A stretch of 64,000 bases of DNA, taken from NCBI GenBank assembly GCA_903875445.1, contig CAIQWD010000107.1, positions 1 to 64,000 on the forward strand. Reading direction: 5' to 3'. Below the pieces are notes generated by a model. It saw nothing but the letters and a program-made list of their open reading frames with translations, searched no databases and had not been told where the DNA came from. The translations under genes and the position numbers were made by a program. The number at the start of each line of letters is the position of its first letter. Position 1 is the stretch's first letter. The stretch is from an uncultured delta proteobacterium. GTDB taxonomy: Bacteria; Desulfobacterota; Desulfobulbia; Desulfobulbales; Desulfocapsaceae. Shown here in pieces: positions 37,105 to 45,908 of this stretch.

Positions 37105-38124
37105 ATGAGATCCGATCAGGCCGTCTTTCTATCAAGCAATATCCCAGTCCGGCTATCCTATACCATTGTCTTTTTGGGCTTGGCCTTCGTCGGTTTGCTG
37201 GATCTGACCACCCTCCTCCTCACCGGCCTGTTCACCATCTTCGCCCTGAGGAAATTCTGTTTCGGGGGCCGTAAATGGCTGGCTATTATTCTCGGGGCCA
37301 TCCTGCTGACCGCCTTTGGTGCAGGGCTTTATCTTTTTTTACGTACCGCTGTGACAGAGGTGCCGGAGATTGCCCGACGTTCCATTCCTGTCGTTATCGA
37401 ATACGCCGAGAAGCTCGGCATCGACCCATGGTTCGCCGATTTCGCCGAGTTAAAAAGCAAGGCCCTGGAATTCGCCATGGATAAGCTGCGCGATATCGGC
37501 AAATACACCCAATTCATCCTGGTGCATGTCGTCACCTTTCTTATCGGACTGGTCATTGCCGTCGGCGCCTTTATCAATAGTCGCTCCCCCGAGGACCAGG
37601 AACCGATCGTGGTCCGTAATAACCTCTATGATCGAACCTTCGCCGAACTGATGGCCAGGGCCACTACCTTTTACCTCAGTTTTGCCACGGTCCTGGGGGC
37701 ACAGATCGTCATTTCCTCCATCAATACCACTTTAACCTGCATCTTTCTCTTCTGGAACCACTATCCTTTTGCCATGGTCATCACCGGCCTGACCTTCGTT
37801 TTCGGGCTGATGCCCATCGTCGGCAACCTCATCAGCAATACCATCATCGTCAGTGTCGGCCTGACCATATCACCGCACATGGCCCTTTGGGCTCTTGCCT
37901 TTCTGGTGTTTGTTCACAAACTGGAATTTTTCCTGAACAGCAAGATTATCGGTGACCGCATTAAGAATCCGATGTGGCTGACCTTACTCGGTCTGCTTCT
38001 CGGTGAAAAACTCATGGGAATTCCAGGAATGATACTGGCCCCGGTCCTCTTGCACTATATCAAAGTCGAGGCGTCGCGCAATACCCTGGAGGATGTGCCC
38101 GTTCCAACCGCAGACGAGCACTGA
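37105..38124 (+). CDS. AI-2E/PerM-family membrane permease
   Basis: A 339-residue inner-membrane protein with about eight helices in the PF01594 arrangement: two N-terminal hairpins, a soluble middle (VPEIARRSIPVVIEYAEKLG...), and a C-terminal block with the family motifs FGLMPIVGNLIS, KLEFFLNSKIIGDRIKNP and GEKLMGIPGMILAPV. Relatives include the AI-2 exporter TqsA and Na+/H+ antiporter-like PerM proteins. I chose the ATG at 37105, since the upstream extension is hydrophilic and lacks a ribosome site. It appears to be a single gene, convergent with the hydrolase gene. Substrate unknown. Confidence 0.9.
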   Translation: MRSDQAVFLSSNIPVRLSYTIVFLGLAFVGLLDLTTLLLTGLFTIFALRKFCFGGRKWLAIILGAILLTAFGAGLYLFLRTAVTEVPEIARRSIPVVIEYAEKLGIDPWFADFAELKSKALEFAMDKLRDIGKYTQFILVHVVTFLIGLVIAVGAFINSRSPEDQEPIVVRNNLYDRTFAELMARATTFYLSFATVLGAQIVISSINTTLTCIFLFWNHYPFAMVITGLTFVFGLMPIVGNLISNTIIVSVGLTISPHMALWALAFLVFVHKLEFFLNSKIIGDRIKNPMWLTLLGLLLGEKLMGIPGMILAPVLLHYIKVEASRNTLEDVPVPTADEH

Positions 38125-38151
38125 TCGAAAGTCTTTTCCGTGGGACAGGGA

Positions 38152-38961
38152 CTAACCCGTCAGACTTCTCTCCGCCATCGGCCCGGCTGATTTTACCGTA
38201 GCCCGCAAATAGTCCGTCAGAATCTGCAAAACCTTGTCCGGCTGCTGTCGATGCGGTGCATGCCCACAATTTTCGAGGAACACGGGCACGGCACGGCCGG
38301 AGGCTTTTGCCACAATCGCCTCCACCTGCCGGTCGGTGCCATACTCATCCCGGCTGCCTTGCAGGACAAGGAGAGGGCAGGCAATCGACGGCAAGAGATC
38401 TTCGATATTCCAAGATCTAAACGGCTCGCTGCGCCAGGTGTCGGCCCATGCCTTGAAGAGGATGTCGGTTTTTTCCCCGTGATATTTGCAAAGACCGCGA
38501 AAATGCCCTCTCTCGTAGGCGTCAACAGCAGCCTCTATTCCCCTTATGGTTTCCGGCTCGACAAAAACATGGGCCGCCTCGGTGATAATCGCCTTAAGGT
38601 TGGCCGGTTTTTCGGCACCGAAGATAAGGCTGATGCTGCCGCCATCGGAATGGCCGATCAACACGAAAGGTCTGTCACCAATTGTCTTTAGAAGGACCGC
38701 CGGCAGTTCGTTCAGGGCATAATCGTGGAGATAGCGAACGGTCCGTGGACCTTGTAAAGGTGAGGATTTTCCATACCCCGACCGGTCATAAACAAGGCTC
38801 GGGCACCGAGTCGCCTGACAAAGTCGATCCGGAAAATCCCTCCACATGGCGGTGCAACCCAGCCCTTCGTGGAGAAACACCAGGCAGGGCTGGGTTGTAT
38901 TGCCTTCGATAAATCGATAATAAATATCATCGCCACTTGCTAAGTGGATGATGTCGTTCAT
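38152..38961 (-). CDS. Alpha/beta hydrolase
   Basis: A 269-residue alpha/beta-fold hydrolase. The oxyanion region is HEGLGCTAMWRDFP, the nucleophile elbow is GHSDGG (Ser near residue 109), the acid is probably in GSRDEYG (near residue 212) and the His is in ENCGHAPHRQQP (near residue 245), so a full triad is visible. Such proteins include esterases, haloperoxidase-like and C-C bond hydrolases. It shares ATGA with the upstream unknown gene, so the two are co-translated. Substrate unknown. Confidence 0.93.
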   Translation of the reverse strand: MNDIIHLASGDDIYYRFIEGNTTQPCLVFLHEGLGCTAMWRDFPDRLCQATRCPSLVYDRSGYGKSSPLQGPRTVRYLHDYALNELPAVLLKTIGDRPFVLIGHSDGGSISLIFGAEKPANLKAIITEAAHVFVEPETIRGIEAAVDAYERGHFRGLCKYHGEKTDILFKAWADTWRSEPFRSWNIEDLLPSIACPLLVLQGSRDEYGTDRQVEAIVAKASGRAVPVFLENCGHAPHRQQPDKVLQILTDYLRATVKSAGPMAERSLTG

Positions 38962-39377
38962 GGAAAAGTAATGGTGATGCGATCATCGCCGCCTTCATGC
39001 CGTGATTTGATCTTCAGATCCATGCTGTTGTTGCGAATGCCGAAGGCAAGGGTCATTGTCTCCTTATGCTTTTCAATATGCGTCATCGCCCGCATCGCCT
39101 CGATGACCTTCTTGCCGACGGCCGGCCCAGGGGAAGGCAATTCACCTTTGCGATATTCGGCACTCACCCGGACTTTGCCATCGCTGGTGGTCGTCAGGGA
39201 AATCTTTTCGGCATTGCTGTTGATGCCGTGCAAAACAGCGAGGGCAATCCACTTTAGGGCCGCCTCATCCTCCTCGGGAACACGTCCGATATCGGACATC
39301 CCCTTGAGCGGGTCGGTGCTGGCAAAACAATCGCAGAGTTCTTGAACTTTCAAATGGATATTGGCAGTGTCTTTCAT
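38958..39377 (-). CDS. Unknown protein coupled to the hydrolase
   Basis: A 139-residue soluble protein that I do not recognise. It has an acidic N-terminal helix region (LKVQELCDCFASTDPLKG, residues about 9-26) and a beta-rich end rich in Arg, Lys, Asp and Thr (DDRITITFP). I chose the ATG at 39377, with GGAG seven bases upstream; the frame extends further up without one. It overlaps the hydrolase start (ATGA), so a functional link is likely. No membrane segment or signal is present. Confidence 0.78.
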   Translation of the reverse strand: MKDTANIHLKVQELCDCFASTDPLKGMSDIGRVPEEDEAALKWIALAVLHGINSNAEKISLTTTSDGKVRVSAEYRKGELPSPGPAVGKKVIEAMRAMTHIEKHKETMTLAFGIRNNSMDLKIKSRHEGGDDRITITFP

Positions 39378-39607
39378 GACGCTTCTCCTTGTTTTGTTGA
39401 GTCCCAGAGGCTGATAGATACAACCTGGATGTGTCTTCTGAAGCAGATGCGGGACCTTTTCTTGTAGGATAAACACCTTTTCACCTAACGCAATATCTCC
39501 TCTTGCCTTATCGTTTTTCTGGAGAAAACACTTGAAATATGCATTCTTGCGGCGGATACACGGAAGTATATCCGAGACGTTTAGCCATTGGTAACGGTTT
39601 GCGGGTC

Positions 39608-40441
39608 TTATAAATTCGCTTCGGCCGACAACATGCTCCAAGGGATGACCTTGTTGCGACCGGTTTGCTTGGCGTGATACAGGGCCTTGTCGGCACGGTT
39701 GGTCAAATCTTCGAGGGTGTCGTTATCCTTATACTGAGCAAGGCCGATGGAGATGGTCATCGAGAACGGCAGATCGGGATTGAGTTCGGTTTGAATGCCG
39801 AGTCTGATCCGTTCGGAAAAGTGGATGGCGGCCGGTTCATCGGTGGCCCGAAGAAGGATGATAAATTCTTCCCCACCCCAGCGAACCACGGTGTCATAGG
39901 GGCGGCACTGCTCTTTGAGAAACCTGCTGGTTTCCTGCAAAGCTATATCGCCGAAATGATGGCCATGATCGTCATTGACCCTCTTAAAGTGATCGAGATC
40001 AAGGAACAGCAGGGTTAGAGCCTCCTGTCGCCGCAGACTGCGGGCGCATTCCTCATGAAAAATATGGGTAAAATAGCGACGATTCTTGAGCCCGGTGAGC
40101 GGATCGTGGATGGACAGCTCCTGGAGCTGCTCGACCATTTCCTTGATTTTCCTTTCTTTATCGTATCTAATGGTGCCGAGAATGCCGAAAATAATGGCGA
40201 ACACAAAGGGATGAGCGAGAAAAAACCACTGCAACGGGCTGCTCAGAATATCTCCCCATAGCCGCCCTTCAAGAACCTTCGAGTCAAGGAAATGCGCATG
40301 CATGAGGATCGTCACCAGAGGGATCGGCAGACCCCACAAGACCCCGAACCAAATATAGATATTTTCCCGAAGGTTATAGCTGAAAGGCTGGCGCGCTGCC
40401 GCGCCGAATTCCTTGATCTGTTTCCCTATGGTGTTTGGCAT
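39608..40441 (-). CDS. Membrane-bound diguanylate cyclase (GGDEF)
   Basis: A 277-residue protein with two membrane helices near residues 30-47 and 75-95, a short linker, and a GGDEF domain (about 110-275). The active-site loop is RWGGEEFI (GGEEF, the active variant), preceded by the DPLTGLKNRR entry motif and LFLDLDHFKRVND metal site. It makes cyclic-di-GMP; an inhibitory RxxD site was not evident just upstream of GGEEF. It is monocistronic and divergent from the sigma-54 activator gene. Confidence 0.94.
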   Translation of the reverse strand: MPNTIGKQIKEFGAAARQPFSYNLRENIYIWFGVLWGLPIPLVTILMHAHFLDSKVLEGRLWGDILSSPLQWFFLAHPFVFAIIFGILGTIRYDKERKIKEMVEQLQELSIHDPLTGLKNRRYFTHIFHEECARSLRRQEALTLLFLDLDHFKRVNDDHGHHFGDIALQETSRFLKEQCRPYDTVVRWGGEEFIILLRATDEPAAIHFSERIRLGIQTELNPDLPFSMTISIGLAQYKDNDTLEDLTNRADKALYHAKQTGRNKVIPWSMLSAEANL

Positions 40442-40778
40442 GCCCGGTTGCCTTTAAAGATTGCGGTGGCTGCGGTCTGGTCTTGGTTGCAAATTACCGC
40501 CGGTTTTTTCAGCTGCAGGTGGCGATTTCTCTCTACTGTGAATGATACCTGCTGAACTATCAGGAGTCACGGCAAATCTCAACTTCTCGGGCAAGCAAAG
40601 AGGCGGCAGCACTGGCAACAAGCAGCTTGGCTGAGAGGTGCCTTTGGTTATTCTCGGTAAGTTTGCCGTAAAACAACAATTTTCCATTGACCGGAAAAAT
40701 CATCCCTCATTAAGATTACCCAAGAGTCGTAAGCAGGCAGATCAAAAGTCCCTCCACCGGTAACAGAGGTGTTCGTCA
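40442..40778. promoter_or_regulatory. Divergent gap between the GGDEF and sigma-54 activator genes
   Basis: I see no gene, strong promoter or repeat in these 337 bases. GAGGTG about seven bases before 40779 is the ribosome site of the activator gene. Promoters for both divergent genes must be here. Confidence 0.4.
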
Positions 40779-42797
40779 ATGAATTTTCATATCCCGGCAA
40801 TCCATGCTCCGATCGATGCCCAGTGGCTGAGCTTCGTCGATGGCAGCAGCAGCGATGTCGGCAGAGTCCGAGAGGTGATCCTCAGTTCCTGGAAGAGGTG
40901 CCATACGACCGGCGTCAACCCCTATGACAACAGTATCCACCCGCACCTGCAGGGCGAAGGACTGAACCGGGCCTTGAATCGTCGTGAACGCCTGCTGGCC
41001 GTAGCCCACCCCTTTATGACCGACCTCTACGCCATTGTCAGGGGCACCGGATTCGTGGTTGTCCTCACCAACGAGGACGGCTACATCCTCGAACTGTTCG
41101 GCGACGAGGGTGCAGACGAGACACCGATGACCAGCAATTTCTTCGTCGGCGCCTCCTGGCACGAACGGGACGCCGGCACCAACGCCATCGGCACCGCTTT
41201 AGAGGAGCAGAAGCCGGTCCAGGTGACCGGGCCGGAACACTACTGCCGCAAACACCACTGCCTCACCTGCTCGGCCGCGCCACTCTTCGACCCGGACGAC
41301 CGGGTGATCGGCATCCTCGATATCTCCGGCTCCTTCCAGGGTGCGCACCTGCATACCCTCGGCATGGTGGTGGCCGCAGCCAAAGCGATCAGTGCCCAGC
41401 TGCGTATTCGCATGAAAAATCATCAGCTGGCGGTGGCCAACAAAAAGCTGGTCAGCTTCTTCAATATGGTCTCGGACGGCCTGCTGATCCTCGACCAGGA
41501 CGGCACGATCACCGAACTGAATCCGGCGGCGGAACGGATCTTCGGTCGGATACGGTCGGAATTGACCGGCATCAAACTCGCACTGCTCCTCATCGGCGAC
41601 AGCCCGGAAAAAAGAAACGGTCTTCATCTGACCAAGTGGCAGGGAGAAAAGGAGATCCTCCTCGACACCGGCAACGGCCCCTGCCAGTGCCTGGCCTCCG
41701 CCGAATCCTTCGTCGACGAAGGGGAAACGGTGACCGGTAGCTTTATCACCCTCAGACCGATCAAGGCGGTGCAGAATTTAGTGCACCGCTATAGCGGCTA
41801 CTCCGCCTCCCTGCAATTCTCCGACATCATCGGCAACAGCCGGGAGATGCAGGAGGCAGTCGATCTCGCCAAGCTCTCGGCGCAGAGCGCCTCAAATGTC
41901 CTGTTGCAGGGGGAATCCGGCACCGGCAAGGAGATCTTCGCCCAGGCCATCCATAACCAGGGCTGCCGCCATGCCGCACCCTTCATCCCCCTCAATTGCG
42001 GCGCCATCCCCAGGGAACTGGTGGGCAGCGAACTGTTCGGCTATGAAGACGGGGCTTTTACCGGGGCATGCCGGGGCGGCAAGCCCGGCAAGTTCGAACT
42101 TGCCTCCGGCGGCACCCTCTTTCTCGACGAGATCGGCGACATGCCGCTTGAGCAGCAGGCGGTGTTGCTGCGAGTCATCCAGGAAAAGCGTATGACCCGC
42201 ATCGGCGGCATTAAGGTCATCCCGGTGGACGTCCGGTTGATCTGCGCCACCCATAAAAATCTTTTGGAGAAAGTGCGTGAGGGTACCTTCCGCCAGGATC
42301 TCTACTACCGCCTCAACGTCATGTCCATCACCATCCCGCCGCTCCGCGAACGGCTGGACGATATCCTGCCGCTGTTTCGATATTTTCTCGACAAACTGGG
42401 CCGCGACCGGGGGCACAAGCTGACGGTCGACCGCGATGTCATGCATTATCTCTACGCCTATCCCTGGCCGGGCAATGTCCGGGAATTGCAGAACGTCGTC
42501 GAACGAGCCACCAATCTGGCCGTGAGCGGTGCCGTCACCGTCCATCAACTGCCGACGGAGATTGTCGGCTGGCAGGATGGCATCCCATCGAATTCTAACG
42601 GTTTTCCGCCAGCCGCTGACATCCCGCAACCGGTCAATCGCCAGCAGAGAATAGGGCAACGCAAGGATCGGGAAAAGAACCAGCTCCTGCACCTGCTCAA
42701 TACCCACGACGGCAACATCACCCGGGTCGCGCGGGAACTTGGGGTCTCCCGCAAGACCATCTATAACCGGATGCATCGATTCGCCATTGCCCAATGA
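40779..42797 (+). CDS. Sigma-54-dependent activator (GAF-PAS-AAA+-HTH), AcoR-like
   Basis: A 672-residue enhancer-binding protein. The N-terminal sensor (about residues 20-210) ends with the GAF-like segment GASWHERDAGTNAIGTAL, a Cys-rich HYCRKHHCLTC and SAAPLFD, as in AcoR-type regulators of acetoin and aldehyde use. A PAS domain covers about 225-330. The AAA+ domain (about 345-575) has Walker A GESGTGKE near 378, the sigma-54 contact loop GAFTGA near 424 and Walker B LFLDEIGD. A Fis-type HTH ends it (VARELGVSRKTIYNRMHRF). It lies directly upstream of a sigma-54 promoter and mop, so it most likely controls that operon. The inducer is unknown; aldehydes are a fair guess. Confidence 0.95.
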   Translation: MNFHIPAIHAPIDAQWLSFVDGSSSDVGRVREVILSSWKRCHTTGVNPYDNSIHPHLQGEGLNRALNRRERLLAVAHPFMTDLYAIVRGTGFVVVLTNEDGYILELFGDEGADETPMTSNFFVGASWHERDAGTNAIGTALEEQKPVQVTGPEHYCRKHHCLTCSAAPLFDPDDRVIGILDISGSFQGAHLHTLGMVVAAAKAISAQLRIRMKNHQLAVANKKLVSFFNMVSDGLLILDQDGTITELNPAAERIFGRIRSELTGIKLALLLIGDSPEKRNGLHLTKWQGEKEILLDTGNGPCQCLASAESFVDEGETVTGSFITLRPIKAVQNLVHRYSGYSASLQFSDIIGNSREMQEAVDLAKLSAQSASNVLLQGESGTGKEIFAQAIHNQGCRHAAPFIPLNCGAIPRELVGSELFGYEDGAFTGACRGGKPGKFELASGGTLFLDEIGDMPLEQQAVLLRVIQEKRMTRIGGIKVIPVDVRLICATHKNLLEKVREGTFRQDLYYRLNVMSITIPPLRERLDDILPLFRYFLDKLGRDRGHKLTVDRDVMHYLYAYPWPGNVRELQNVVERATNLAVSGAVTVHQLPTEIVGWQDGIPSNSNGFPPAADIPQPVNRQQRIGQRKDREKNQLLHLLNTHDGNITRVARELGVSRKTIYNRMHRFAIAQ

Positions 42798-42813
42798 GTG
42801 CTTGCCCACCAAG

Positions 42814-42874
42814 TGTGAATGTGTTGTGAATGTTGCGGCGCAAAAGGTTACACTTTGTTCACACTCTCTTCACA
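42814..42874. promoter_or_regulatory. Paired inverted upstream activator sites
   Basis: TGTGAA occurs at 42814-42819 and 42825-42830, and its complement TTCACA at 42858-42863 and 42869-42874. Each pair is spaced by 11 bases (one helical turn) and the whole is a symmetric dyad centred near 42844, about 140 bases before the -24 box. This is where an enhancer-binding protein of the AcoR kind should bind; the activator gene ends 16 bases upstream. Confidence 0.75.
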
Positions 42875-42985
42875 GCAATCCGCGATTCGGCGTCGTTACC
42901 GCACTCATCACACTTCTGCGCTCTCTCAATAACGAAAGGCCTTTATGGCCTTTGCCAAAACTATCAGCTCTCTTCATCCTCCCCT

Positions 42986-43000
42986 TGGCACACAATTTGC
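42986..43000 (+). promoter_or_regulatory. Sigma-54 (-24/-12) promoter of mop
   Basis: TGGCAC-N5-TTGC matches the sigma-54 consensus exactly, with GG and GC separated by ten bases. It lies 140 bases before the mop start and downstream of the paired inverted sites. Transcription would begin near 43012. Confidence 0.9.
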
Positions 43001-43139
43001 CTAACCCTCTCTACCAAGAAAGACAGTTCACGCAAGATTTCCTGCCGCGCACAGCGGTAAATAAGTCCGGAGACGTCCAGCCACTTCGCTGCTCGGAGGC
43101 TGGGTCACGTTCGCCGACACATCCCATGGAGGAATGGCT

Positions 43140-45854
43140 ATGATTAAAAAAGAGATAGTTGTCAACGGCATCCCGAGACGCCTGGTGGTTAGCGGCGAGG
43201 ACACCCTGGCCACGGTACTGCGGGCCAACCTGGGGCTGACCGGCACCAAGGTCGGCTGCGGCGAGGGCCAGTGCGGGGCCTGCAGCGTCCTGATCGACGG
43301 CAAGGTGACCCGCTCCTGCGCTACCAAGATGCGCCGGCTTGCCGACGGGGCTAAGATCACCACCATCGAGGGCATCGGCTGCCCCGACAACCTCCATCCC
43401 CTGCAGGTCGCCTGGATGGTGCACGGCGGCGCCCAGTGCGGCTTCTGCAGTCCCGGCTTCATCGTTTCGGCCAAGGGGCTCCTCGACACTAACCAAAAAC
43501 CGAGCCGTGACGAGGTACGTGACTGGTTCCAGAAACATCGCAACGCCTGCCGCTGCACCGGCTACAAGCAGCTGGTCGATGCGGTGCTGGATGCGGCCAA
43601 GGTGCTGCGCGGCGAGATGAGCCTTGATCAATTGTGCTTTAAGATCCCTGCGGACGGGCGGATCTGGGGCACCAAATTTCCCCGCCCATCGGCCCTTGCC
43701 AAGGTCACCGGTACCTGCGACTACGGCGCCGATCTCGGTTTGAAACTGCCGGAAGACACCTTGCAACTCGCCCTGGTCCAGGCGAAAGTCTCGCACGCCA
43801 AGATCAAATCCATCGACACCATGGAAGCGGCACTCATGCCCGGCGTGGTGAAGATCGTCACCCATAAGGACATAAAAGGCAAGAACCGCATCACCGGCCT
43901 GATCACCTTCCCAAGCAATAAAGGCGACGGCTGGGATCGACCGATCCTCTGCGATGAGAAGGTCTTTCAGTTCGGCGACGCCATCGCCATCGTCTGCGCC
44001 GCCACCAAAAAACAGGCCGAGGCGGCCGCCGAAAAGGTCAAGGTCGTGCTGGAGGAGCTACCCGCCTATATGAGCGCTCCGGCTGCCATGGCCGAGGACG
44101 CCATCGAGATCCATCCAGGTACCCCGAATATCTACTTCGAGCAGCGCATCGCCAAGGGCGAGGAGACCGCGCAGGTATTTGCTAAGGCCGCTGCCGTCGT
44201 CGAGGACGATTTCTATGTCGGTCGTCAACCGCATATGCCGATTGAGCCGGATGTCGGTTTTGCCTATATCAACGACGACAAGAAGTTGGTCATCCATTCC
44301 AAATCGATCGGCCTGCACCTGCACCTGTATATGATCGCTCCCGGACTCGGGGTTGAGCCGGAAAACCTGGTCATGGTGCAGAACCCGGCCGGCGGCACCT
44401 TCGGCTATAAGTTCAGCCCGACCATGGAGGCCCTGGTGGGCGCGGCGGCACTTGCCACCGGCCGGCCGGTCTTCCTCGGCTACAACTACTTCCAGCAGCA
44501 GACCTATACCGGCAAGCGTTCGCCGTTCTTCATCAATCTGAAACTGGCCGCCGACAAAGACGGCAAGCTGCTCGGCATGGAATCCGACTGGTCGGTCGAT
44601 CACGGCCCCTATTCGGAGTTCGGCGACCTCTTGACCCTGCGCGGCGCCCAATTCATCGGCTCCGGCTACGATATCGCCAGCATCCGCGGCATGGGCCGCA
44701 CCGTCTGCACCAACCACAGCTGGGGTTCGGCCTTCCGCGCCTACGGCTCGCCACAGTCGGAATTCGCCTCCGAGGTGCTGATGGACGAGTTGGCCGAAAA
44801 ACTCGGCATCGACCCCCTCGAATTGCGCTATAAAAACGTCTACCGGAAGGGATCAACCACCCCGACCGGTCAGATTCCCGAGGTCCTCAGCCTGCCCGAA
44901 CTCCTTGACACCCTGCGGCCCAAATACCAGGCGGCCTTGCAAAAGGCCAAGACGGCTTCCACCGCCGAGATGAAGCGCGGCGTCGGCATTGCTCTCGGCG
45001 TCTACGGCAGCGGTCTCGACGGCCCGGACAGCGCCGAGGTCGACGCCGAACTGAACGCCGACGGGACGGTATCGATATTCACCACCTGGCATGACCATGG
45101 CCAGGGCGCCGATATGGGGGCGCTGGCTACCGCCCACGAGGCCCTGCGGTCGCTCGGCATCGCCCCGGACAAGATCAAACTCTGCCTCAACGACACCGCC
45201 ATCTGCCCGAACGGCGGCCCCGCCGGCGGCAGCCGCTCACAGGTGGTTGTCGGTCAGGCGATCAAAGCCGCCTGCGACATGCTGATGGCCGGGATGAAAA
45301 AGGCCTCCGGCTACCGTAGTTTCGACGAAATGGTGGCCGAGAAGATCCCCACCAAGTACCGCGGCAAGTGGACCGCTCCGGCCAACGCCTGCGACGGCAA
45401 CGGCCAGGGAAGCCCCTTCGCCTGCTATATGTACGGCGTGTTTATGGCCGAAGTGGCAGTAAATACCGCGACCGGCGTTACCGCCGTCCTGAAGATGACG
45501 CTCATTGCCGATATCGGCAAAATCGCCAACCGGCTGGTGGTCGACGGCCAGATGTACGGCGGTATGGCGCAAGGAATCGGCCTTGCTCTTACCGAGGATT
45601 TCGAGGATATTAAGAAACACTCGACCTTGCTCGGTGCCGGTTTCCCGTATATCAAACAGATCCCCGACGAAATGGAACTGGTCTATGTCGAGAGTGATCG
45701 TCCCGACGGCCCGTTCGGCGCCTCCGGCGTCGGCGAACTGCCGCTGACCTGCCCGCATGCGGCGGTCATCAACGGTATCTACAACGCCTGCGGGGTGCGA
45801 ATCACCCGGCTGCCGGCCCTGCCTGAAAAGGTCCTGGCCGGATTGAAGAAGTAG
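43140..45854 (+). CDS. mop: Molybdenum aldehyde oxidoreductase (xanthine oxidase family)
   Basis: A 904-residue single-chain enzyme (D. gigas Mop is 907) that oxidises aldehydes to acids. The first 2Fe-2S cluster uses GCGEGQCGACS (near residue 40); the second uses CGFCSPG and CRCTGY (near 100-140). Molybdopterin-binding segments include GGTFGYKFSPT, RAYGSPQ and GGSRSQVV; the catalytic Glu lies in GASGVGELPLT near the end. By eye it follows D. gigas Mop, a molybdopterin-cytosine-dinucleotide enzyme, almost throughout. I chose the ATG at 43140 because GGAGG is best spaced there; an ATG two codons up is in frame. It is the first gene after the sigma-54 promoter. Confidence 0.97.
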   Translation: MIKKEIVVNGIPRRLVVSGEDTLATVLRANLGLTGTKVGCGEGQCGACSVLIDGKVTRSCATKMRRLADGAKITTIEGIGCPDNLHPLQVAWMVHGGAQCGFCSPGFIVSAKGLLDTNQKPSRDEVRDWFQKHRNACRCTGYKQLVDAVLDAAKVLRGEMSLDQLCFKIPADGRIWGTKFPRPSALAKVTGTCDYGADLGLKLPEDTLQLALVQAKVSHAKIKSIDTMEAALMPGVVKIVTHKDIKGKNRITGLITFPSNKGDGWDRPILCDEKVFQFGDAIAIVCAATKKQAEAAAEKVKVVLEELPAYMSAPAAMAEDAIEIHPGTPNIYFEQRIAKGEETAQVFAKAAAVVEDDFYVGRQPHMPIEPDVGFAYINDDKKLVIHSKSIGLHLHLYMIAPGLGVEPENLVMVQNPAGGTFGYKFSPTMEALVGAAALATGRPVFLGYNYFQQQTYTGKRSPFFINLKLAADKDGKLLGMESDWSVDHGPYSEFGDLLTLRGAQFIGSGYDIASIRGMGRTVCTNHSWGSAFRAYGSPQSEFASEVLMDELAEKLGIDPLELRYKNVYRKGSTTPTGQIPEVLSLPELLDTLRPKYQAALQKAKTASTAEMKRGVGIALGVYGSGLDGPDSAEVDAELNADGTVSIFTTWHDHGQGADMGALATAHEALRSLGIAPDKIKLCLNDTAICPNGGPAGGSRSQVVVGQAIKAACDMLMAGMKKASGYRSFDEMVAEKIPTKYRGKWTAPANACDGNGQGSPFACYMYGVFMAEVAVNTATGVTAVLKMTLIADIGKIANRLVVDGQMYGGMAQGIGLALTEDFEDIKKHSTLLGAGFPYIKQIPDEMELVYVESDRPDGPFGASGVGELPLTCPHAAVINGIYNACGVRITRLPALPEKVLAGLKK

Positions 45855-45860
45855 CACCGG

Positions 45861-45895
45861 CCCCCTCCGGGCAGCTACAGGCCCGGAGGGGGTTT
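45861..45895 (+). terminator. Strong intercistronic hairpin after mop
   Basis: CCCCCTCCGGG (45861-45871) pairs perfectly with 45882-45892 across a 10-base loop; only TTT follows. It could stop most transcripts after mop or protect its 3' end, giving much more Mop than maturation proteins from one promoter. A full terminator is uncertain because the T-run is short. Confidence 0.6.
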
Positions 45896-45908
45896 AAAGC
45901 GAGAAAGA

